Shown here: positions 35,340-48,000 of the stretch, piece after piece
Layout: each line of letters opens with the position of its first letter
How positions within the stretch are numbered: position 1 is the stretch's first letter
Source of the DNA: Schistosoma mansoni
Taxonomy: Eukaryota; Platyhelminthes; Trematoda; Strigeidida; Schistosomatidae
Reading direction: 5' to 3'
DNA length: 64,000 nucleotides
NCBI RefSeq assembly: GCF_000237925.1
Contig: NC_031502.1
Location: 4,732,458-4,796,457 of the forward strand
Program-made: the position numbers and the translations under genes
The notes under the pieces: generated by a model
The model's database searches: none
Seen by the model: only the letters and a program-made list of their open reading frames with translations
What the model was told of the DNA's origin: nothing

Positions 35340-38240
35340 TCCAAGTCAGTATGTTTATAGTCTCTATATTGACAGGTTTTTTTGAATGAGTCGGTTATAA
35401 GAAAGGTAGATGGAGAGGGCATAAACTACTATCTCGTTGTTACTGCCTTCAAATTCATTGTATAGTTGTACAGGTGGTGGGATGAAATCTCCACTAAATA
35501 TCATACCAATTATATTATCACCCCTTGTTGCGGTATGAACCCACTGTGACCAGCAGTGCAGGTTAATGATTGCCGAAAATTCGTCATTACTCAACTGACT
35601 ACTACCGAAACTCTAGTTACTCCCAGGATAATTGAAATCTCCAGTGATAGCCTTAGCACTGAAGTTCAGAGCAAATGCATGTATAAACGTATTGATAATA
35701 AGATCATTCACGTTATCCGAACTATCAGGAGCTCTGAATGAACATCCTAGGATTACACTATGATTCACGGTGTTGATTGATATTCAGACTGATTCTGGTA
35801 AACTATCCAGGATATTGTCTCCAACTCTATTAGTTATAAGGGTATCCAAAGCAAATACAAGACAACCGTCTCCTCGTTTAGTTTCTCTGCCACAGCGATA
35901 GACTCGACAGTTCTGGATATTTAATTCGGAATCAGCTACTACTGGATAGCACCATGTGTCAGTGATAAGTATGAAAGAAGGCTTGGATAGAAAGGCTAAG
36001 GTTCTCAAGGCTGAAATTTTGTTCAGAAGTGAACGTGCATTGATAATTAGTAAGTTTAAAAAGGGAGTATGTAGTGTAAAAAAACCGAGAGCATCCTTAT
36101 CGATGGTATGAGTTCTAGACAAGCCTGGACTATGGTTTAGTGTGTTTGCCTGATCGTATGGGCTATAGCTTGAGCGAATTGTAGTGCTAGTGGAACAAAG
36201 GATTTCTGGAGGCCGAAAAAAAATCCTTATTTTGGTAAGGTGAAATAATTTTTTGCAATTGTCTTGTTGGACAGTTATGACAGACGCCTGCTAGTTGGGG
36301 TTGCGTTGATGGTGCGTAACCTAGTATTCCATCTAACCCATTGCGAAAGTGATGGGAAGAGTTGCATCTTGCAGGTTTAATATTTATAACATTTGAGGGT
36401 AACCATGGGGCACATTGGTTCATTGCCGTCTGTCTAATAGTAGGCCTGCTTACATGATGGTTGTAGTGGCCGTCTCGTGTGACGTTTGAACGAAATGTGT
36501 TCTTATAACCTCCCTTACGATAAGTAAAGTAAAGCATGGTTTCGGAAAGTATGTTTTTCTTCTGTAAGGCCATTGAAACATTTTTGGTATTTGGTCTAGA
36601 ACCAGAAGGTTCTGTATTTCCTTTCTTCCTAAGTGGTATAGACTTTTTAGTTTTAACAGTGATTTTAGGCGCCTTCACATTAGAATTAGGTGTTCGATTG
36701 TGGGCTTCAGATATTACACTGGAAAGAATCGCATTGGTGTCTCCATTAGATATGCATTGGTTATCTAGGGTCACTAGAGGTATGAGAGATGGACTAGCAC
36801 TCTGCATTGGTAAATCAGTGCACTGTCTAACATGAGGTGGATTAGCTGCACCAGTGGGTTCAGCTGCTGACGCGACGGGATTTGTTGTCACCTCAACAGT
36901 GTTATTTTCGTTTAAGGTACGCTTTTGCGTAAGTCTTTGGTTCGTGGTCTTATCTGAAATTATACGAGCGTTTCTAAACTTCTTAAGCGCGCAGATTATC
37001 CGTTCAGATTCTTTCATCTGCTTAGCAAATAAGTGGAAATCGACTTTAAACAAGATTACTTACTTACTCCTGTTACGCCCAAATGAAGCATAGGCCGTCG
37101 ACGAGCAGTCGCCAACCCACTCTGTTCTGGGCCTTCCTATCTAGTTCTATCCAGTTCTTGTTCATTCTTCTCATATCTGTCTTCATTTCTAGGAGTAATG
37201 TGTTCTTTAGTATTCCTCTTGTCCTTTGGCATTCAGGACTCCATGTGAGGGCTTGCCTTGTGACACAGTTGGGTGCTTTCCTCAATGTGTGTCCTATCCA
37301 CTTACAGCGCTTCCTCCTGATTTCTTCCTCAGCTGAAATCTGGTTTGTTCTCTCCCACAGTAGCTTGTTGCTGATAGTGTCTAGCCAACGGATCCGAAGT
37401 ATCTTGCGTAGACAACTGTTAATAAACACATGTATTTTCTGGATGATGGCTTCCATAGTTCTCCAACTTTCCGCCCCATACAGTAGAACTGCCTTGACAT
37501 TGTATTGAAAATTCTGATCTTGATGTTGGTTGACAATTGCTTTGAGTTCTAGATGTTTTTTCAGTTGTAGATATGCTGCTCTTTCTTTGTCGATCCGTGC
37601 CTTCACATCTACATCAGATCCACCGTGTTTATCAATGATGCTGCCAAGATATGTAGGGTTTTATCTAAACAAGATAGGGCACGAGTATTTCTGTTGCTTT
37701 TTATTGAGTCGAATGCATTCTCATGAACTGTCTTGGAGGTCAGCTGCCCTTAATGTGGAATTCCTTACAGATTTAATGGCGATTTTGTGAAGTATGTTGT
37801 GGACAATCACGTTATTTCGAGAGACAATTGGCTAAGTAACTTCTCTAGTGTTAAAACAGATTCTACATTGATACTGTCTTCAAGTTTCCCAAGAATTATA
37901 TCCTTTGACATTATCAGTTTAAGGGAGGATAGTGTCTATACTTCTTGCTTAAGATCATCATGCTTTGATAAAAAGCCCTCCACTTTAGAACGCATATACC
38001 TTAATTGTTTATACATAGTGTCTAATTCACTCCTAATATTATTGATACTTTTTGATCTTGAGGTAAAACTCATTGCTTAAGTAGAAGCTGAATCATCAGG
38101 CAGCATATGTGATATAAGTCCAATCCCAAAACTATTTTGTTCAAAAGGTGATGCAGAGCATGGACATAGCTATTGACAGAATTGTTATTATCTGAAGAAT
38201 AAAGGTTTTCCCGTGCTCGTTTTAGGGTCGGTCGACCCAT
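35340..38240 (-). mobile_element. CR1-like LINE nested in the Gypsy-like element
   Basis: It starts with ATGGGTCGACCGACCC at 38240 (ORF1 N terminus MGRPTLKRAREN) and a coiled-coil-like stretch (MYKQLRYMRSKVEGFLSKHD). ORF1 continues at 37053-36187 (ICALKKFRNARIISDKTTN ... SIPLRKKGN). The endonuclease follows at 36122-35364: LLIINARSLLNKISALR, ITDTWCYP, ITGDFNYPG and INLHCWSQWVHTATRGDN. The element stops before the reverse transcriptase. Frames are broken by several stops. It is split by an RTE-like LINE at 37057-37665. Confidence 0.8.
37057..37665 (-). mobile_element. RTE-like LINE fragment nested in the CR1-like LINE
   Basis: The frame 37606-37073 encodes the C-terminal end of an RTE-like polyprotein: [57 protein letters not shown] and [17 protein letters not shown]-repeat tail follows. 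Direct repeats TAAACAAGAT at 37047-37056 and 37666-37675 flank it exactly, a 10-bp target-site duplication. It is 5' truncated, typical of target-primed reverse transcription. Confidence 0.9.
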
Positions 38241-40195
38241 TTTGATTCAAAGGCTAATTCTAATGCTATTAATGAGTTATACACTAGGATTCAACGATAT
38301 ATAAAGACTTTATAAAAGATACCGTGTAATCATAACGCAGACTTCAAAGACAACGGAAAAGTCGAGATACGACATGATGTCCATGGTGTGGAGCGATAGT
38401 TGAAGAGCAGACGAAATTTGCCACCCGTCGTTCGACAGAGACTCATGCCACCGCTTTAGCAGTGATATCCTTGACAAGTAATGTTTCTGGCCGTCATATA
38501 AATGGTTCATGAACAATAAGAGGTGAGATTGTTTACATGAATCTGACAAGAGTCCTACCAAATGAAGCTGAAAATGGTTGAACCGAAAGTTGCAAATTAG
38601 CCTAAGGGACATCTGTTTTGTTTAGCCACCTTATTCATACCAGGCCAACAAAACACTTGGTTGTCAAACACCTGGATGAGTAACTTTGCGCACCGTGTAA
38701 CAAACGGTGCTTTGATAATGTTTCGGCACGCTCAGACGGTCTCTACTTGCAGATATGTCACATGGAAACGTTTCTTTACCTTTCCCATCTGTTTAATCGG
38801 TAGTTTCAAGGGTATCGCGAATGTCTTGTGCTGGAGATCAGTATCTTCTTTCTGAAGCTGAGCGAGTTCAAAATCGATTCTTTGGAAACTGTTCGAGGAC
38901 CTTATACTGGACAACGCGTAAGCAACTACATTCTTTGCATCAGAAATGTCATACGTCTAAAGTGAACTGCCAAAATAGTCCAGTTTCAGGGACTCTTGAG
39001 GGGCATTCTTCTCTGAACACGAGCTTTAAGGCAATATGAGAGGTTAGTAAACAGAGTGAATTATAGGCCTTCCACATAGTGTTGAAAGTGCCGTTCAGAG
39101 CGACACATGGTTGCGAGTTTCCTACTGAAAGTGAAATACCTCGATTTAGGGTCTTTCAACCGCCTCAAGAAGAATGTCATGTATTGTTGCCAGTGTTGCA
39201 TGAATCCTTCGATTGCTGAGTCAGATGCATTTGTCATGAATCATTAACAGAAACTTGCCAGGCAATTGTACGTGAGTAATTGCTTGACTGATGTCGGACA
39301 TAAGTAGTTCGGAATGTCTGCTAATTTGTATTATGGAGTGTGAGTATCCTGAGTTGCAACAGTACGTTCGACCTACAGCCAGAAAATGAAGTTCCACAAA
39401 CGTGATCTAGTTTTGCAGTCCACTAACCTCTTTTTAAACGCGTCGACAGTGGATTATGCTGTAGCAGATCTTTGATGATGATTGGTGCATAAGCATCTAG
39501 AACAAAGAAGATCGAGTGAATTGATTCTCGAAAAACTCACGCTTGAGTGAACATATCTCTAGTCGGAAGCAGTTTTTCTTTTCCCACCAGTAAGTCAAAG
39601 ATCGATTTATGAGAACGGTGATTAGGCTTCGCAGGATAAGCGCATACCCCCACACCAATGCCGATGAGATAGCGAAATTTCGTCGTCACATCGCTGTTCG
39701 ATAATAGACGACCATGTACGCCAGCTACGGTCGCCATAATCGCGAGCTGGTGGGGAAGCTTCTCGAAAGGTTCCACGTGTTAAATGGTGGAGAGATTGGG
39801 AAACTAAAGCGTTTTCCGCAGTTTCTATGGGATTTACCATACTTATTGTGGTGCCAACATCAATCAGGATTATCTGTCTCTCATGGTCTAAAAACAGAAC
39901 TTTTCGTGACGGGTTTTTTCGACGAGTTTTGGAATATGAAGATAGCAAATGAGAACGTGACGGTGAACTGCAACGTCACTTAGTGTCGGTCGCGGCTTTT
40001 TTATGGCACTTGAAGTCGTTGTAATCTCCTGAATTCGATCGACAGATGCATCCAGTTCGTCTACGACGTTATTTCAGAGTGAGACAGGACCATCTGAAGC
40101 TGTTTGGGAAGCTTAGATGAAGTGCTGTCGTGGAACGCCGTCAAACGCTTGTTGTCTATCGGGGCTCGACACGATGGTGCCGAAGTTATTAAGGG

Positions 40196-40475
40196 TTTCA
40201 CGTCCTTACACGAAACACCATTATTATCGAAGGATACTAAGCCAGTCGAATAAGATGTTAGAAAAGAAAGGGTTTGAAGGTATATTTTGAAAGCTATCGA
40301 TATATTGAGAGGCGTTTGGCCCAAGCTGGCTAGTAGTAGTAAGGGATGTGAGCATAGTGTAACCACTTGTGACCTAGTGCGTATGCTGAAACGGATGCCT
40401 TCAGCTAGGGTGTGCCCAAAACTAAAGAGGTCAGCTTTAACGTTGAAAGCTTAAAGAACTACTTATTTTCCACGA
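40196..40475 (-). repeat. Long direct repeat, right copy (5' LTR of the Gypsy-like element)
   Basis: The partner of 33937-34215. The sequence just inside (minus-strand TTCGGCACCATCG) would be where a primer-binding site is expected, but I cannot assign a tRNA. The outer 30 bp differ between the copies, so exact LTR limits are uncertain. Confidence 0.75.
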
Positions 40476-40558
40476 CCGGTTATTGCTGTGACGAATTTTG
40501 ACTCACAACACTTGAAGATTCTATTCCTGATCCTTCCCAATTGAATTTTACAGAGCTC

Positions 40559-40800
40559 TTACTTTACACGAATTACGACGTGAGGTTTGTGATGCTGCGA
40601 GATACGAAATCTAGGTCCTTCATATGAACGTTGACTATAATGGAATCTTAACTGTTCGCTATCATAACCAGTCTCGAAACTCAGTTGGATGTTTCGACCA
40701 CCAGTCTTTCGTTCCAATGCCCAAACCATGACCTCGTACATCTCAGTTTTTGTGGTACATACTGTACCCTTATGCACCTAAACTCGTCCCCTTGCTGGTA
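40559..40800 (-). other. Open frame with acceptor, unrecognised
   Basis: After an acceptor GAGTTTAG the frame reads VHKGTVCTTKTEMYEVMVWA, then LERKTGGRNIQLSFETGYD and SYEGPRFRISQHHKPHVVI before a stop at 40559. It follows the last recognised SEC6 exon in a compatible phase but has no likeness to exocyst C termini. A repeat-derived frame is the more likely reading. Confidence 0.3.
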
Positions 40801-41554
40801 TGAAGGATATGTATGTCAAATCAATCTAATAACTTATCACTGCAAATCTGGTGCACTTAATATTCATATTATTAACTTAAATCTCCTGGTGACATGATAA
40901 ATAGATGTAGCTGCAGATGTGACTTTTAGCACTCCGTTCAGTTAAACAAAAATGGTTAGAAGAAAAATGTTGGAGTGCTGAGGATTACCGTTGTTAGTAT
41001 TACATACGTGATTTAATATAGGGGTTTATCCGAAGCATAAGACAAATAAACAGAATGTGGAAAGTAACAAGGTGATTACATTATAAAGATTTAAAAAAAT
41101 CAGGATTGAAAAAACCAGTCGCGAAATTGATAAATTTTGCATCCCTTTTTCGGCCAAAAGGTGAACACTAATGCGTGTCCATTGCAACGACTAATCGTGT
41201 GAAAATTGCGAACGGTGATGGCTTCTGTGACAATTCCCTCCCGTAATGAGAGTCCGCCGAAAGCTGAGAAAGTAAATAACAGTGTGATGGTTAGATACAA
41301 TACCACATTGAGTTAAGGAATGGAAAATTTCGTGTTCAGACAATAGTCTCAAAGCAAAATGTTACTACTATTGTCATAATTAGTACAAATTTATAATAAC
41401 GATTTCACAACTTAACAGGAAGGTATAGATTCTAAAATTTAACAGCATATACCCTAAAGTGAAAATACATTTTATCATGGGTTGGATACCAGAATTCTCG
41501 TCGTTTGAGGCCCGACTGAATATAGTGATTAATCATTTAACTTGTAAAGGTTCT

Positions 41555-41740
41555 CGTCTTCTCGTTATCAATGTTAAGGACAGGGTCTGTTCAGTCTTCG
41601 TTGGCATATGTACATCGTAAAGGGATTTTCTCAATACTGCCATTTAGTTACAGGCTTTTATTAAGGTTGGATGGTGTGTAAATGTGGGATGCAAGGGGCG
41701 CGTTTAACCCTATTTGAGAGGCCTGGTAGGTAATCGGAAT
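41555..41740 (-). repeat. Sm-alpha-type repeat (family A), minus orientation, decayed
   Basis: It reads TCTTCGTTGGCATATGTACA, TCTCAATACTGCCATTTAG, GGATGGTGTGTAAATG and GGGGCGCGTTTAACCCTATT. This is the reverse complement of the repeat's 3' half with a decayed hammerhead (GAAAC lost). It lies head-to-head with the next repeat. Confidence 0.65.
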
Positions 41741-41744
41741 CAGC

Positions 41745-41920
41745 AACTCAGTGAATAAAATGTTGGTGCTTAAGCTGACAGGTAGTGGGTTCGAATCTCC
41801 GTGTGAACATCAACACTGAGAGATGCAGGAACATCCAGCTGATGAGTCTCAAATGAGGTGAAATGCGTCTATTGGATTCCACCCTTATCCACCATAAAAC
41901 CTCAATAAAATGCCATTTAA
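41745..41920 (+). repeat. Sm-alpha-type repeat with near-complete hammerhead (family A)
   Basis: B-box GGGTTCGAATC at 41787-41797, then CTGATGA at 41839-41845, helix II GTCTC/GAGGT around an AAAT loop (41846-41859), GAAA at 41860-41863 and TGCGTC ending at 41869. Helix I ATCCA/TGGAT is intact apart from two extra bases after the cleavage position. All core residues are present, helix II has two wobble pairs and helix III is short. In known Sm-alpha repeats the Pol III box precedes the ribozyme in this order. Confidence 0.75.
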
Positions 41921-42030
41921 ATACAGTGAGAAACACCTAACTACAATCGAAGCTAAAATAAAAGCAACTCTCAAGGGAAATTGAATACTTCTGATCATTA
42001 AACAGCTCTTTATTTTTCTCGGAAACTTAC

Positions 42031-45000
42031 TCCTTTAGCATTGTCTGATGAAACATCTCCACGAGCCACAAGCAACGCATAAACTTGATCAGAACGAACA
42101 TCAGGAAATTGACGTTTCAAATTCTATAAGCAATACACATACATAAATATTGATAAATAAATTCCGAAAAAACTCAATGGCATTATGTGTCAGAGGTGGT
42201 TTGTGATACAGGTCTGATACGCGTAAATGAATTCATCGTTAGTAGACTTTTTAAAGTCTAGGGACTCTATTTTCTGGCACAAAGAGATGAGGATCATAAC
42301 ACGGTAATTATAATATAGTATTACAGAAAGTAAGTAGCAGATGACAAATATTATGTATTTAAAATGATCAAACATCTCTGAAAATGTATTTTTTGAAATA
42401 TTACTGATGGATAATGAACTAATGTTCTTACTAGCATGACTCGAACCATCTCTAAATATCTTTAAAATGTATTTATGTAATGATTTTAATCTAGTTTTTC
42501 TTAGAATTCATGAGATTTTAATGATAGAATCCACCGTACATTTGTTATGCTTTTAAACTTTTTTTTCTACTGATGTATATAAAACAGGAGAAATGTATGG
42601 TGTGCTTGACTGGTGCATGATCTACACAGATCCTTATCCTACAATTGTTCATCTTAAACAACTATAAGTCAGATAAATTTTGTATGATATGTTATGACAT
42701 CAACTTCCATACGCCTACCCAATTGGATTACTAAATTATTGAGTTCACTAACAGTAAATTTGCTTTGCATCTATCGGACCAAAGAACTTCCCTCAATCCA
42801 ATGACACAAACGATCACCAACAATACTCGGATATTTTAACCTCGAATTCATGGGACGAAACTGATCAGTTACATGACCACAACGCAGCACAAACAAAAAA
42901 TTACAATTTGTGTGCAATTAGACTATACGTCAACACAAGGCTGTGAAGACTGTTGGACAACCGCTTAAAATCTGGAGGCACTGAGTAGCCATTTCATCTT
43001 TTTATGGGACTCCTATGCAGCGCGCATACACGACCCCACAACAGGGGATTGGATCCAGAACCTTCAGTATCGAGTGCGAATGCATAAATTTTAAACCACT
43101 GAGCCAGGATCCAATGGTGTACAAGTCCAACTTCGATTCATCTTCCACTGTCTTCGGTGAGTGGCCTCTTGACACCCCACAGTTATATGTGATACAAAAC
43201 TAAGTAAAAGATGCATGATTAATAAACAGTGAAACATATGCCAGCGGCTAATCATTTAAGTGAAAACTTAAGAAAAAAGAGATTTACAAATACAACAAAC
43301 CAAATATTTAATATATATATATATATATATATATGCCGCAGAAGGATTCGTAAAGGTCTACCTTTTACGACTTATTTACACGTACTTAACACAAGTACTT
43401 TAGTCTATTTGAAAAAAATTAGTTTTTTTTACAAATAGTTATTTCGACAGATAATTGTTAGCTACTAATTAATTACAATATTGTTTTAATATCATAACAT
43501 ATTAAGCTTGTCCAGTATAAATTATATAACTTACGACCTACGGTGGTTGGTTTATATAACATATACGAATGTATAATTGAATTTCGACAACAATAAGTAT
43601 TAACCACAAGATAGATGTAAGAAGCACAAAAATGCAGTGAAACTAATGTGCAATATTAGTCTAACAATGAGCCATGGTTACTACAATAGGCTAACACTTT
43701 AGAAATGTTGACTGAAATAGCAGGTTTACAACGAAAATCAAGATTTTGAACAGAATTTGTTGGTTAATTAACAAGAAAAGTGAACAAGAGATAACATCAC
43801 AAACTGCATCCATTCATATAAGCAAACACTTACAGCAATATCCAAGGGTAACATTGATGTATCAGTTGTAAGGAACAACTGACCGATAGTTGTTAAAGCG
43901 TCGTAGGCCACAATTACCTAAAATTGTTTAAAAGAAATATAAATATATGTCCTGCAATATTTGGTAAATAAATGCCATTTACTGAGTTCTTAGATTTACA
44001 GTTACCTAATTGGAAATATTTATAATGACGATGGTCTCGAACTTCCCGTTATTGAGAATCAGGACTGAAAATGATCAGCAGATTGCCTCCAAAAAGAGAT
44101 GTCTCGTGTTTTAGTATATTTGGTATTTGGCTAGCAAAGGAGACTAGGAAGCACGTTCCATTCTCCTTGAGAATTGGTAGCTGGATGTATCCTTACTCCA
44201 GTGCTGATATCAGCAGTGAGACGCGTTTGAGACAAAATATACTGAGTTCAAGACTCACTGTGAACATTGGAAAGCAGATATACCTAGATGATGAGTCTTA
44301 AATACAACAAAACATAGAACTAAGATTGCACCTCTATCCACACAACAAATGCACTCAGTTCCTTTAGCAACTTTTGAAGTCTAATTTGCTGGTCAAATGT
44401 ATTACTAAGGATTACCGGCTGCTTTTAGTAGTATGTCATGTACGTAGTCAAAATGTCGTATACTGATTGCAGAAAAGAAATAATAGTATTGGATTCTGAC
44501 TGTTCTGAATCTCAGTGGATGAATAAAACGCTATGATGACTCTGTCAAGAGATCTTTACCACGTGGTTTAAAAACATTAATATTTTACTGATAGTGAGTG
44601 AATCGGTTACACAAGTCTTTAATGTTAGAAGCTTTAGGTGAGTTAACTCGTTACATCTAATGCCTTAACACAGATGATGGTTATCCGTGGATTAAGTTAA
44701 ATTATGTTATTTTAACGGTTGATCTTTTTAACTGTCTCCCTCATACAGCACTGCTGTAGATGCTGGTTGTCTAAGAGAAATATCTTACTGCCAACACATA
44801 CTAGTACAGTCAGTAGTACAAATTAGCCATAGGACTTTAACTCAGTGTTTCTAGTTTTACGGTTCCCCAACAAATTTATCTGGTGAAGTAAGATCTAAAG
44901 GAATAAATGTTTCAGTCAGAAGAGTTTGATTGAGTCATCATCAAGTATAACCACCATGTTAAGATAACAGCGAAGGTCAGATTACATAAAAAGCAACGAA

Positions 45001-48000
45001 AATTATTTTATTGAATATGATGCTCTCTAAATTGTGGCGTATTCTTTGTTTTGAAAAAAATACATAACATATACCCCGTATGCTAAATGATAAATTAGTT
45101 AATAATCAATATAAATCTACTTACTTCACTTTTCACTCTCATTTTCTCTTCAAAATAATTTTTCAAATCATGTCCATCTCGTGTAATTTTTTCACCAGCT
45201 TTTTTTCTATCAGCTTCTGTAGAAAGTGGACTTCGTCTATGCACAATAAGATCAAAATAAACATACACAATGGAAAATTTCATTTCCGTTTTGTTTAACA
45301 ATATAATGAAGTGTTCAAAGTTCACCATATTCCATGCTTCGTTTAGATTTTATACTTCCCTAATTGACTGCCATATTGCTGGTTATTTGTATTATTAATT
45401 AACTGTACATTATGATGTGCTAATTAAATTCTCAGTTGTTATTTGGTTTCCTTCTGCACTACCTTTATCAAATTAATGTAACAAAACCTATTTTTTTTTA
45501 CTTGGTACCTACTGTTAAACCGGTAAAACTATTTAGGAGAGGTTTACTTATTTATGAAGATTGTACTTATCCTACTTGAATTTTCATAGACATTGTTAGA
45601 ATGCATTTAATTTTTCATAAAATGGTCAATAAATTTTCATTGAAAAACAATCATACTGAACTACCAGATTATTCAAAGTTTAAAGTGATCTAGGTATTAA
45701 GTGAACAGAAAGATATTTTAGGATTATTCTTACACAACTGTTAGTAATCCAGTGGATTGCCGACAGTCTATTGTTAAACTATCTCCCCATGTTACTGATA
45801 TTAGTGCAGAATAATCGAAAAGTATAAATCAAGAGTTTAATTAAGAGCTTTGAGGATAACAAGGACGATACAAAGTTAGAACAGTTCTCGATCATTTATG
45901 TCGAGAAAAATACTGAACGCTTGCAGGTTTTTCATGCTTTCTGATTATTGACTCTTTATCCAGACAATTACTAATCAGTTGAATTTGAAAACATTGTCTG
46001 TCGACATGATTCTAGCAAACACCGAACTGAAGAACTTAACTTATCAGGGTTTTTAAAGAACTTCAGAAGAGTAGAAAAGCAGATAGGGCAAGTATATTGT
46101 TTCACAAATGAAAAATATTTTGTAAGGCGATAAGAATATTGTGTCTTAAATTATATTGGAGTTTGTATGACATCAATTTGTCAACTTATTGAAGAGAATA
46201 TGTAGTAAATTGTTAATATAACTGTGATTGAAATAACATTGATAATAATAAATAATACTGAAGATTATGAATAATTGTCATACCGGCTTATTAATGCTTT
46301 CAAGTATTCAATTAACATTCGTTCAGCCAATTTTTCAGCTAATTTATCATATAAATTTTGTCTTGTATGCTTCAGTGTTTCGTCATAATCGGCTAATGTA
46401 CCAACCAGATATTGTGTTGTCATATCATCCGGGCGTAGCCTGATTTCAATAATTTGTAGAACAATATTAATAATAGTAAACATACAAGTTAAGTGTATTG
46501 GGGGGAGTGAGAAAAGAAAACAATAAAGAGAAATGAATAAAAGTGTCTCAAGTAAGAAACACACTCAACAATTTATCTGGATAGGGTAACAGAGCGTGAA
46601 CGAAAATTGCTGTTCACAGGACCTTAACACTTTAAATATTGTGAATAAGAACAATATATATAAGCGAACAATATTGTTTTCAGTAAGATCCCCATCAGGC
46701 TTTACTCTAATATACAATAATAATACAAACTAAAGCTACGTTTGAAGAGATTATGATTCATCTAAACCAGCGAACGGAACGAAAAACAGCAACACGACAG
46801 AAGGACAAGCTAAACTATTCACTGAGCCCCAGCCGTGAGAAGTATAACTGACACTATTCTATGATCAGATTATTATTAAGTATACGGGATTTGTGAAGAT
46901 TGTGGTATTTTTACCGTTGAAAACATGAACCGATCTTAGCTAGACCATCACTGAAAACCTGGAAGCACATGGCGGCCGTTTCGCCCTAGTACGGGACACC
47001 TTAGCAATAGGCATCCACGACTCCGAAACAGAGGATTGGACCCAGAATCTTTTCTCTCGTGTCCGGCATCCAATGGTGCTAACGTCTAGATTTCCAATGA
47101 CGGTCCAGCTGAGATCAGTTCACGGTTTCGACGCTGAAAAACGACAATCTCCACAAATCCCCCATACTAAGAAAACCGCATGCTAACTAGCGATTAGCTT
47201 CAAGACGTAACTCCCGGAGTTGTAGTGAGAAGCCGTCACCAATTAGATCTAATCCATGTCGTGTGTAAGTTAATTATCTATCGCAAGCAATGGATGAAGG
47301 GTTGCGCAAGATCATGGATTGATTGAAGTTAGACGTTAACACTATTGGATGGCGGCTCAGTTGTTTGGAAGTTAAGCGTTGGCGTGCGGAATCGTGGATG
47401 TGCAATGCTTAAGAGTCCCATACTAAGAATAAGCGGTCGTCTAGTGATTCCATGTTTTCAATAGTGGTTTAGCTAAGATCAATATATGATTTCAACGGAG
47501 ATCAATACTTATGTGTGAGGCAATCGATGAACGAACAATAAATCGATCGAAACTGTTAGTTCACGTGACAAATGTAACCTCGGCATTGATATGTAAAAAA
47601 GAAGTATAACCAGTTACATATTTTTTAAAATGATAATGATACATGATGATGCCTTAGTTAGTGCACCTAAATGTTAAACAATATATTTATAATTCATTTT
47701 TGTGTTGGTTGTTTGAATCTCCCCATTGATTTTTAGGACTACAAATGATCAGTCTCTTATTGGCATACATGCATTCTGTGAGGATTGCCTCCATATTATT
47801 TTAAGTTACAAACAGACATGATAGTGGCTAGAAGTGGAATCCAGGATATGTGTGTTATCCCATTCTGGGACTCGTCAGTTGAATATGCCTGCATCCCAGA
47901 ACTGACGATCATTCAGGGACTCGAACCCTAGCTAACAGGACTCGGTAGCTATGTGGATAACGTGATGGCGCTTGAAGCAAATGGTATTGGGTAAAGTATT

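Larger units (their letters stand above)
33937..40475 (-). mobile_element. Decayed Gypsy-like LTR retrotransposon, host of nested LINEs
   Basis: Minus strand, 5' to 3': LTR-like repeat at 40.2-40.47 kb; a protease relic near 39.95-39.78 kb (VLFLDHERQIILIDVGTTIS, with DTG changed to DVG); an RNase H relic near 39.24-39.07 kb (ASDSAIEGF, then LRRLKDPKSRYFTFSRKL, where the usual Glu of FSREL is Lys); an integrase-approach segment near 38.9-38.6 kb; then, beyond the inserted CR1-like LINE, an integrase C-terminal part near 34.95-34.75 kb (RWTEALPLALIGIR, HRLPGDLLDLSSSSLNMDL); then the 3' LTR-like repeat. Most of gag and part of pol are missing and stops and frameshifts are frequent. Confidence 0.8.

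Noticed and set aside
36536-37093. Plus-strand open frames over the LINE region
   Set aside because: They are antisense shadows of the CR1-like ORF1 and the nested RTE-like frame on the minus strand.
40559-40800. Terminal exon of SEC6
   Set aside because: The phase is compatible, but the residues do not resemble the SEC6 C terminus and the stretch lies beside the LTR element, so it is listed only as an unrecognised frame.
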